Positions 14,743-21,584 of a stretch of 32,427 nt of DNA are shown here, piece by piece. This DNA comes from Flavobacteriaceae bacterium UBA6231. GTDB lineage: Bacteria > Bacteroidota > Bacteroidia > Flavobacteriales > Flavobacteriaceae. Below the pieces are notes generated by a model that ran no database searches, had not been told where the DNA came from, and worked only from the letters and a program-made list of their open reading frames with translations. Within the stretch, counting starts at the first letter, position 1. Each line of letters starts with the position of its first letter. Where the stretch lies: assembly GCA_002441545.1 (NCBI GenBank), contig DJWL01000201.1, positions 78,331 through 110,757 on the forward strand, given 5' to 3'. The translations under genes and the position numbers were made by a program.

Positions 14743-16707
14743 ATGAAACAAATTTTAAAAGTATCAGTCGGATTTTTAATTACTGCTCTTGTTTTTACAA
14801 GTTGCAATAATGATAAATCTTCAAAGTCAAATAGTGCATTAAGTTCTAGTGCAGCAGAGAAAGTATACGTAGCTCCTGGAGAGTATGACGAGTTTTATGC
14901 CTTTATTTCGGGTGGTTTTAGTGGACAATTATCTGTTTATGGCTTACCATCAGGTAGATTGTTTAAAGTAATTCCTGTATTCTCACAAGACGCAGAAAAA
15001 GCTTGGGGATATAATGAGGAAACTAAACCTATGCTAAATACCTCTCATGGATTTATACCTTGGGACGATTCGCACCATCCGGATATCTCACAAACTAATG
15101 GTGTTGTTGATGGAAGATATGTGTATATAAATGCTAATAATACACCAAGAATAGCAAAAATTGACCTTACAACTTTTGAAACCACTGAAATTATTGAAAT
15201 ACCAAATAGTGCAGGAAATCACAGTTCTTCATTTGTAACAGAAAATACAGAATATGTAGTAGCTGGAACTCGTTTTTCTATTCCTATTCCTCAAAGAGAT
15301 ATGTCTATCAAAGATTACAAGGGAAACTTTAAAGGAGCCTTGTCTTTTTTGAAAATCAATCCTGATAACGGTGAAATGGCAATTAAATTTCAATTATTGA
15401 TGCCAGGGTTTAATTATGATTTATCTCACCCAGGACGTGGAAAATCTCATGGTTGGTTCTTCTTTACAACATATAATACAGAAGAGGCGAATTCTCTTTT
15501 AGAGGTGAATGCATCTCAAAATGACAAAGATTTTATTGCAGCCATTAACTGGAAAAAAATTGAAGAGTATGTAAACAATGGTGGAGGCACAAAAGTGCCA
15601 TCAAAATATGCTCACAATTTATATAGCGATGAAACTCATACAGCAACATCTACTATGATGGATGAAGTATTAACGGTTAATCCTTTAGATGTTCCAGGTG
15701 CTGTTTATTTATTACCAACACCAAAGTCTCCTCATGGTTGTGATGTAGATCCTACAGGAGAATATATAGTTGGAAACGGAAAACTTTCTGCAAATCTTAC
15801 CGTTCACTCATTTACAAAAATGCTTGACGCTATTAAAAACAATAAGATTGATGGAGAAGCTTATGGAATCCCAATTTTAAAATTTGAAGATGTTTTAGCT
15901 GGTTCTGTTGTTCAACCAGGCTTAGGGCCATTACACACTGAGTTTGATGGTAAAGGGAATGCGTACACTACATTTTTTATTTCATCAGAAGTTGTAAAAT
16001 GGAAATTAGGTACTTGGGAAGTTATAGACAGAAAACCAACGTATTATTCTGTTGGTCACTTAATGATTCCAGGTGGTAACTCTGGTCAACCTTTTGGAAA
16101 ATATGTATTGGCAATGAATAAAATTACAAAAGACCGTTATTTACCTACAGGTCCAGAAGTAACACAATCTGCTCAATTATATGACATTACAGGAGACAAA
16201 ATGGAACTTCTATTAGATTTTCCAACTATTGGAGAGCCACATTATGCTGCTGGTTGCCCTGCAGATTTAATAAGAGCCAATTCAAAAAAATTATATGAAC
16301 TAGGAAAGAATAAACACCCTTATGCTGCTAAAGAAGATGCAGATACTAAGGTAACAAGAAAAGGAAATGAGGTTCATATTCAAATGACAATGATAAGAAG
16401 TCATTTTTCTCCAGATAATATTGAAGGTATTAAAGTAGGGGATAAAGTATATTTCCATGTAACAAATTTAGAACAAGATTATGATGTCCCTCACGGAATT
16501 GCAATGATTGGAGCCAATACTTCAGAGTTGTTAATTATGCCAGGGCAAACAGAAACTTTTGTTTGGGAACCTAAAGAAGTAGGGGTTTGGCCATTTTACT
16601 GTACTGATTTCTGTTCTGCTTTGCATCAAGAAATGCAGGGTTATGTAAGAGTTTCTCCTGCCTCTTCAAATATTGAATTATCATGGTCTTTAGGGGAAGA
16701 TTTTTAA
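14743..16707 (+). CDS. nosZ: Nitrous oxide reductase, clade II
   Basis: NosZ reduces N2O to N2 in the periplasm. This 654-residue protein has all copper ligands. The CuZ histidines are His111/His112 (WDDSHHPDIS), His160 (AGNHSSS), His331 (SPHGCDVDP), His398 (GPLHTEFD), His439 (YSVGHLMIPGG) and His500 (GEPHYAAG). CuA is made by His584 (VPHGIAM), Cys620, Cys624, His628 and Met631 (CTDFCSALHQEMQGY). The N-terminus is a Sec-type signal ending in VFTSC (Cys21) with an N/K/S-rich linker, so it is probably a lipoprotein. There is no twin-arginine motif, which places it in clade II (atypical) NosZ. It is full length. It is the third gene of the operon and is followed by a strong hairpin at 16745-16771. 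Confidence 0.98.
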   Translation: MKQILKVSVGFLITALVFTSCNNDKSSKSNSALSSSAAEKVYVAPGEYDEFYAFISGGFSGQLSVYGLPSGRLFKVIPVFSQDAEKAWGYNEETKPMLNTSHGFIPWDDSHHPDISQTNGVVDGRYVYINANNTPRIAKIDLTTFETTEIIEIPNSAGNHSSSFVTENTEYVVAGTRFSIPIPQRDMSIKDYKGNFKGALSFLKINPDNGEMAIKFQLLMPGFNYDLSHPGRGKSHGWFFFTTYNTEEANSLLEVNASQNDKDFIAAINWKKIEEYVNNGGGTKVPSKYAHNLYSDETHTATSTMMDEVLTVNPLDVPGAVYLLPTPKSPHGCDVDPTGEYIVGNGKLSANLTVHSFTKMLDAIKNNKIDGEAYGIPILKFEDVLAGSVVQPGLGPLHTEFDGKGNAYTTFFISSEVVKWKLGTWEVIDRKPTYYSVGHLMIPGGNSGQPFGKYVLAMNKITKDRYLPTGPEVTQSAQLYDITGDKMELLLDFPTIGEPHYAAGCPADLIRANSKKLYELGKNKHPYAAKEDADTKVTRKGNEVHIQMTMIRSHFSPDNIEGIKVGDKVYFHVTNLEQDYDVPHGIAMIGANTSELLIMPGQTETFVWEPKEVGVWPFYCTDFCSALHQEMQGYVRVSPASSNIELSWSLGEDF

Positions 16708-16744
16708 TATAACCAAAAGATTTACAAAAAGTTCACATAACATT

Positions 16745-16771
16745 AAGGCGAGAGTTTTTCGCTCTCGCCTT
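16745..16771 (+). terminator. Strong hairpin after nosZ (terminator or mRNA processing/stability element)
   Basis: AAGGCGAGAG (16745-16754) pairs perfectly with CTCTCGCCTT (16762-16771) around a TTTTTCG loop. It is GC-rich compared with the surroundings. Only two more T's follow before TAATTAAAA, so termination may be partial and allow read-through into nosL-nosY. It could also protect the nosZ message. Confidence 0.7.
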
Positions 16772-16897
16772 TAATTAAAATACTTTTAAAAAATCAAATA
16801 TTTAATTTCATGAAATCGCCATGATTTGGAAACGTAAACACGAATGAAGAAACAGCGATTGCATATGTCCTTTAAAAAAACAAATAATTGTCAACAT

Positions 16898-17497
16898 ATG
16901 AAAAAATCAAATATAATAATGCTTATTGCTGCATTATTTCCTTTAGCCCTTTTCATTTTTCCTTTGTGGAATATAACTTTAGAAGCTCCTCAATATCCAA
17001 CTCCTTTAGGGATGAATATTTATATCAATGATTTTGCTGATGCTAACCCATATGATATTAAAAACATCAACTTAATGAACCATTATGTAGGTATGAAATA
17101 TATTCCTGAGGCTATCCCAGAATTTAAAATATTTCCCGCGGGCATTATTATATCTTCACTAATAGGATTATTTATTGTTTTCAAAGGAAACTATAAATGG
17201 TTTTTAGGATGGTTTATATTAATGGTAGTATTAAGCGCTGCTGGGCTTTATGATTTTTATATTTGGGAACATGATTACGGCCATGATTTAGATCCAAAAG
17301 CCATCATGAAATTTACTAATCCAGACGGAACGGTGATGGGTTTCCAGCCTCCTTTGTTTGGCACTAAACACATTTTGAATTTTACAGCTCATTCATATCC
17401 AAGATTAGGCGCATTCTTTTTAGGATTAGGAATTGCAACATCGTTATTAGCCTATTATGTTGGCTTAAAAACCCATAAAAAAACTTTGAAAGTTTAA
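16898..17497 (+). CDS. Nos-cluster integral membrane protein of unknown function
   Basis: From the ATG at 16898 (MKKSNIIMLIAALFPLALFI...) the protein has 199 residues. An in-frame ATG at 16844 would add 18 polar, basic residues before the first membrane segment and is less likely. About four TM segments: near the N-terminus, around FPAGIIISSLIGLFIVF, around WFLGWFILMVVLSAAGLYDFY, and AFFLGLGIATSLLAYYVG near the end. Between TM1 and TM2 is an exported loop with PQYPTPLGMNIYIND and LMNHYVGMKYIPE. Several His/Met residues (NHYVGMKY, EHDYGHDLD, TKHILNF) could bind copper or heme. Similar proteins sit between nosZ and nosL in Bacteroidetes nos clusters in my recollection; the function is not known to me. 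An assembly or electron-transfer role is inferred from position. Confidence 0.75.
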   Translation: MKKSNIIMLIAALFPLALFIFPLWNITLEAPQYPTPLGMNIYINDFADANPYDIKNINLMNHYVGMKYIPEAIPEFKIFPAGIIISSLIGLFIVFKGNYKWFLGWFILMVVLSAAGLYDFYIWEHDYGHDLDPKAIMKFTNPDGTVMGFQPPLFGTKHILNFTAHSYPRLGAFFLGLGIATSLLAYYVGLKTHKKTLKV

Positions 17498-17526
17498 ATA
17501 GCTTAAACATTTAATACTCTAAAAAA

Positions 17527-17961
17527 ATGCAACCAATAAAATATTATTTAACATTTTCATTACTAGTATTTTTTGCTAGTTGTAACGTGTCTCCCCAAGC
17601 AATAAACTATGGTTCAGACGGTTGTCATTATTGTAAAATGACTATTGTAGATAAAGTTCATGCTGCAGAAATTGTTACAAAAAAAGGAAAGGCATATAAG
17701 TTTGATTCAACAGAATGTATGATAAACTTTTTAAAGGAGTTTGATTCATCCGAAGTTGAATTGTTCTTAGTTAATAGCTTTACAGAACCAGAAAAATTGA
17801 CTGATGCCACTAAAGCAACCTTTTTAATTAGTCAAAATATACCTAGTCCTATGGGTGCGTTTTTAACGGCTTTCAAAAATGAAGATGAAGCCATTAAAAT
17901 TAAGTCTGAAAAAGGAGGGAATCTTTATACTTGGCAAGAACTAATAAAGCATTTTAAATAA
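17527..17961 (+). CDS. nosL: NosL copper-delivery lipoprotein
   Basis: A 144-residue lipoprotein (FFASCN, Cys19). The NosL copper site is clear: GCHYCKMTIVDKVHAAEI, giving Cys33, Cys36 and Met38. The FDSTECMINFL and SPMGAFLTAF motifs of the NosL/MerB-like fold follow. NosL binds Cu(I) and supplies apo-NosZ for CuZ maturation, working with NosDFY. It sits 29 bp after the membrane protein and 23 bp before nosD, consistent with one operon. Length is close to the clade II norm (~140-150). Confidence 0.93.
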   Translation: MQPIKYYLTFSLLVFFASCNVSPQAINYGSDGCHYCKMTIVDKVHAAEIVTKKGKAYKFDSTECMINFLKEFDSSEVELFLVNSFTEPEKLTDATKATFLISQNIPSPMGAFLTAFKNEDEAIKIKSEKGGNLYTWQELIKHFK

Positions 17962-17984
17962 TATTTAAGGTTCCATTTTTTATC

Positions 17985-19226
17985 ATGAAAAACATTAAAG
18001 TATTTTTCACACTCTTTTTGTGGCTATTATGTTTGCAAATGGTTTGTGCCCAACGTATTGAAGTGTGTAAAGATTGTGGAATCACGTCATTGAAAGAAGC
18101 TATTTTAAAAGCTAAAGATTATGATACAATTCTTGTTAAAAAAGGTATTTATAAAGAATATAATATCCAAATAGATAAACCTTTAACAATTATTGGCGAG
18201 AATTATCCAGTTATTGATGGTGAATTAAAAGGAGAAATTATCACTATCGTTTCAGATTATGTTACAGTAGACGGACTTTTTATTATTAATGTAGGGACAA
18301 GTTATACTGAAGATTATGCAGCCATTAGAGTGAAACGAAGCAAACATTTTGAAATAAAAAATTTAGTACTTGAAAAATTATTTTTTGGTATCTATCTTGA
18401 GAAAGCTGAAGATGGCAAAGTGCATAACAACAAAGTAATTGGTCAGGCCATTCAAGAGCATAATTCGGGAAACGCTATACAATTATGGTATAGTAAAAAA
18501 ATCAGTATTCAAAATAATATAGTACAACATGTTAGAGATGGTATTTATTTAGAATTTTCAGATGATTGTATTATAAAAAATAACGTAAGCACTAATAATC
18601 TTCGTTATGGTTTGCATTTTATGTTTTCAAATAATGATATATACGAAAACAATGAGTTTTCTAAAAATGGAGCTGGTGTAGCAGTTATGTTTTCAAAGAA
18701 AATAAAAATGTACAACAATGTATTTAAGGAAAATTGGGGAACAGCTTCTTATGGAGTGCTTTTAAAAGAGATTAATGATGCCGAAATTATAGGTAATACT
18801 TTTGAAGAAAACACGATAGGCATCAATATAGAAGGTTCAAATAGGATTGTATATAAAAACAACGATTTTATTAATAATGGATGGGCCATAAAAGTTAGAG
18901 GCGCCTGTTACACAAATCAATTTGTGGGAAATAATTTTTTATATAATTCTTTTGATATTTCATATAACAGTAATATAAATGACAATGTTTTTGATAGAAA
19001 TTATTGGAGCAATTACACCGGTTATGATTTAGACAAAAACGGCATTGGAGATGTGCCTTACAGACCTGTAAAACTGTTTTCTTATATTGTTAACAGAACT
19101 CCAGAGACTATTATTTTACTTAGAAGTTTATTTATTGATATTATTGATTTTTCAGAAAAAGTGTCTCCAGTTTTTACACCAGACAACCTAATGGACAACA
19201 ATCCTTTAATTAAAAAAATACCATGA
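17985..19226 (+). CDS. nosD: NosD, periplasmic copper-cluster assembly protein
   Basis: A 413-residue exported protein with signal peptide (cleavage expected near VCAQ, residues ~20-23) and a right-handed parallel beta-helix of CASH/PbH1 repeats (many NN-x-F/I-x-x-N repeats between residues ~100 and 330, such as GIYLEFSDDCIIKNNVS and GLHFMFSNNDIYENNEF). The C-terminal NYWSNYTGYDLDKNGIGDVPY block is a NosD hallmark. NosD partners the NosFY transporter and NosL in building CuZ. Cysteines CKDCG near the mature N-terminus may help to handle copper or pair as a disulfide. Its last 4 bases overlap the nosF start, indicating translational coupling. Confidence 0.95.
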   Translation: MKNIKVFFTLFLWLLCLQMVCAQRIEVCKDCGITSLKEAILKAKDYDTILVKKGIYKEYNIQIDKPLTIIGENYPVIDGELKGEIITIVSDYVTVDGLFIINVGTSYTEDYAAIRVKRSKHFEIKNLVLEKLFFGIYLEKAEDGKVHNNKVIGQAIQEHNSGNAIQLWYSKKISIQNNIVQHVRDGIYLEFSDDCIIKNNVSTNNLRYGLHFMFSNNDIYENNEFSKNGAGVAVMFSKKIKMYNNVFKENWGTASYGVLLKEINDAEIIGNTFEENTIGINIEGSNRIVYKNNDFINNGWAIKVRGACYTNQFVGNNFLYNSFDISYNSNINDNVFDRNYWSNYTGYDLDKNGIGDVPYRPVKLFSYIVNRTPETIILLRSLFIDIIDFSEKVSPVFTPDNLMDNNPLIKKIP

Positions 19227-19933
19227 TTAATATTCATAATCTACATAAAAAATTTGGAAAAAACATTGTGCTTAGCGGTGTAAATCTTGATATTAAAGAA
19301 GGAGGGATTTTCGCAATTCTTGGGCCAAATGGCTCAGGAAAAACTACGCTTATTAAATCAATTTTAGGAATGGTAATTCCAAATAAAGGAACCATTAATT
19401 TACTAGGAAAAAGCATTAAAAACAATTCAGATTACAGAAATAAGATTGATTACTTACCTCAAATAGCAAACTTTCCAAGTAATTTAAAAGTGAAAGAGCT
19501 TATTACCATGATAAAAGATTTAAGAGGTAATAAAACAACACATGATAATGATTTGATAAATCAATTTAAACTGGAACCATTTCTAGATAAAAAACTAGGA
19601 AACCTTTCTGGTGGCACAAAGCAAAAAGTAAATTTAGTTTTAACCTTTATGTTTGACAGCCCAATCATTATTCTTGACGAACCAACATCTGGATTAGATC
19701 CAATTTCCTTATTACGTTTAAAAGATTTAATTCAATCTGAAAAATCTAAAGGAAAAACCATATTAATCACGTCTCACATCATGAGCTTTGTTGAAGAAAT
19801 ATCCGATGAAATAGTTTTTCTGTTAGAAGGACAAATTTATTTTAAAGGAACAATTAACGAGCTTAAAGAAAAGACAAATCAAACAGATTTTGAACATGCC
19901 ATTGCATCCATTTTAACAGAAAACCATGCTTAA
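19223..19933 (+). CDS. nosF: NosF, ABC transporter ATPase for CuZ assembly
   Basis: A 236-residue ABC ATPase with Walker A GPNGSGKTT (34-42), Q-loop near LPQIANFP (79-86), signature LSGGTKQ (129-135), Walker B plus D-loop ILDEPTSGLD (151-160) and the switch His in ITSHIMSF. It starts within the nosD stop region (ATGA overlap) and overlaps nosY by 8 bp, so nosD-F-Y are translationally coupled. With NosY it energises NosD during CuZ site biogenesis; in the family it is thought to provide mechanical energy or transport sulfur species. Confidence 0.95.
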   Translation: MINIHNLHKKFGKNIVLSGVNLDIKEGGIFAILGPNGSGKTTLIKSILGMVIPNKGTINLLGKSIKNNSDYRNKIDYLPQIANFPSNLKVKELITMIKDLRGNKTTHDNDLINQFKLEPFLDKKLGNLSGGTKQKVNLVLTFMFDSPIIILDEPTSGLDPISLLRLKDLIQSEKSKGKTILITSHIMSFVEEISDEIVFLLEGQIYFKGTINELKEKTNQTDFEHAIASILTENHA

Positions 19934-20708
19934 GATATTAAAATATAGTTTTTACGATTTAATGCGTAGCCGCTGGAGTTACGTGTACTTTGCTTTTTAT
20001 TTATTACTCGGCATTGTTTTGTTGTTTTTAAATAATGACCTATCAAAGGCGGTCATAACTTTAATGAACATCATCATAGTTTTAGTGCCTTTAATTGGAA
20101 CTATTTTTGGAGTAATGTACTACTATAATTCTAAGGAATTTACAGAGCTTTTATTAGCTCAACCTTTAAATAGGTCCTCAATATTTTTAGGCCAATATTT
20201 AGGCGTAGCCTTTTCATTATCAATGAGTTTAATTTTAGGGTTAGGATTGCCTTTTATTTTTTATGGATTATTCAAATCTAATGCTATTTGGGACTTTTCT
20301 CTATTGATAATTACAGGCACCTTCCTCACATTTATTTTCACTGCACTGGCATTTAACATTGCCTTGTCAAATGAAAATAAAATTAAAGGATTTGGCTATG
20401 CTATTTTATTATGGTTGCTTTTAGCAATCATATACGATGGCATATTTTTAATGTCTCTTATCCTTTTTGAAGATTATCCGTTAGACAAATTATCATTAAT
20501 TGGTACCATGTTAAATCCTATAGATTTATCAAGAACGCTTATTCTATTAAAATTAGATATTTCAGCTTTATTAGGATATACTGGCGCTGTTTTTAAACAA
20601 TTTTTTGGAACAAATTTTGGGCTAATTGTGTCCTTCATCATGTTAACGCTTTGGGTCATTTTTCCCGTTTTCAGAATTGTTTACAAATCAAAAAGAAAAG
20701 ACTTTTAG
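19926..20708 (+). CDS. nosY: NosY, ABC transporter permease for CuZ assembly
   Basis: A 260-residue integral membrane protein with six predicted TM helices (for example VYFAFYLLLGIVLLFL, LMNIIIVLVPLIGTIFGVMY and VSFIMLTLWVIFPVF at the end). Motifs typical of NosY/ABC-2 permeases are seen: YYNSKEFTELLLAQPLNRSSIFLGQYLGV in the first cytoplasmic loop and LNPIDLSRTLILLKLDISALLGYTGAVF before the last TM. It begins inside the end of nosF (8-bp overlap). It completes the NosDFY complex. Complete gene. Confidence 0.95.
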   Translation: MLKILKYSFYDLMRSRWSYVYFAFYLLLGIVLLFLNNDLSKAVITLMNIIIVLVPLIGTIFGVMYYYNSKEFTELLLAQPLNRSSIFLGQYLGVAFSLSMSLILGLGLPFIFYGLFKSNAIWDFSLLIITGTFLTFIFTALAFNIALSNENKIKGFGYAILLWLLLAIIYDGIFLMSLILFEDYPLDKLSLIGTMLNPIDLSRTLILLKLDISALLGYTGAVFKQFFGTNFGLIVSFIMLTLWVIFPVFRIVYKSKRKDF

Positions 20709-20770
20709 AAAAACATATTTCAAATTAAAGAATAAAAAAACCAATAAAAAAATCACTTAATATATTAATC

Positions 20771-21493
20771 ATGAATACAATAGATAACAAAACAGTAGCA
20801 GAAGTAGTGGCTGAAAACATTAAAACAGCTCACATTTTCAAAAAATTCGGTATAGATTTTTGTTGTGGTGGTGGAATCACCATAGAAAAAGCTTGCCAAA
20901 AAAAGAATCTTGATTTTTCTCAAATAAAAGAAGAATTATTGAATGTAGATGAAGCTCCTAAAGCTTATAATTACAATTCATGGAATCTTGATTTTTTAAT
21001 CGATCATATTATAAATGTTCATCATAGTTATGTTAAAGAATCAATTCCATTAATTCTGCAATATTCAAATAGAGTAGCAGAAGTTCATGGACATCATTTT
21101 ACTGAAGTTATTGAAATCAATAAACTTTTTAATGAAGTAGCAAACGAACTATACTCTCATTTGCAAAAAGAGGAAAATGTTTTATTTCCATATATTAAAA
21201 AACTATTACATATAAAAAATGAAGAGCAACCTTTAAGTTTGCCACCATTTGGTAATATTAACAATCCAATAGCAATGATGGAATCAGAACACGAATCTGT
21301 TGGAGATATTTTTAAGGAAATAGCAAGATTAACTAATAATTATACACCACCACAGGAAGCGTGTAATACCTTTAGAGCCCTTTACTCAAAACTAGATGAG
21401 TTTGAACAAGATTTACATCAACACATTCATTTAGAGAACAATATTTTACATCCAAAGGCCAAACAATTAGAAAAAGATTTATTAGTTAATTAA
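20771..21493 (+). CDS. ric: Iron-sulfur cluster repair di-iron protein (RIC/ScdA/YtfE)
   Basis: A 240-residue protein with the two RIC parts. The N-terminal ScdA_N domain has FGIDFCCGGGITIEKAC (Cys31-Cys32). The C-terminal hemerythrin-like bundle has ligands at His84 (NVHHSY), His130 with Glu134 (YSHLQKEEN), His174 (ESEHESVGDI), and His216/His220 with Glu222 (DLHQHIHLEN). RIC proteins repair iron-sulfur clusters damaged by NO or oxidants and handle NO themselves. It lies 62 bp after nosY without a terminator between, and a strong terminator follows at 21519, so it is probably the last gene of the nos transcript. That fits NO protection during N2O-linked respiration and suggests joint control with the upstream Rrf2 regulator. 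Confidence 0.93.
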   Translation: MNTIDNKTVAEVVAENIKTAHIFKKFGIDFCCGGGITIEKACQKKNLDFSQIKEELLNVDEAPKAYNYNSWNLDFLIDHIINVHHSYVKESIPLILQYSNRVAEVHGHHFTEVIEINKLFNEVANELYSHLQKEENVLFPYIKKLLHIKNEEQPLSLPPFGNINNPIAMMESEHESVGDIFKEIARLTNNYTPPQEACNTFRALYSKLDEFEQDLHQHIHLENNILHPKAKQLEKDLLVN

Positions 21494-21518
21494 TTTTATT
21501 CAGTCTAGGCCACAAATT

Positions 21519-21547
21519 AAACCCCAGTAATTACTGGGGTTTTTGTT
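21519..21547 (+). terminator. Intrinsic terminator at the end of the nos operon
   Basis: AAACCCCAGTAA (21519-21530) is followed directly by its perfect reverse complement (21531-21542) and a T-run. The 24-bp palindrome can act in both directions, ending both the nos transcript and the convergent GH63 transcript. Confidence 0.92.
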
Positions 21548-21584
21548 TTTTGTCTTCCCAATTAAACTAACTATAAGTTTATAT

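Noticed and set aside
16844..16897. Upstream ATG start for the nos membrane protein
   Set aside because: Adds 18 polar residues before the first TM helix; the ATG at 16898 gives the normal membrane-protein N-terminus.
20757..20768. TTAATATATTAA palindrome before ric as an operator
   Set aside because: Only A and T, 12 bp, expected by chance in this composition, and unlike the nos palindrome.
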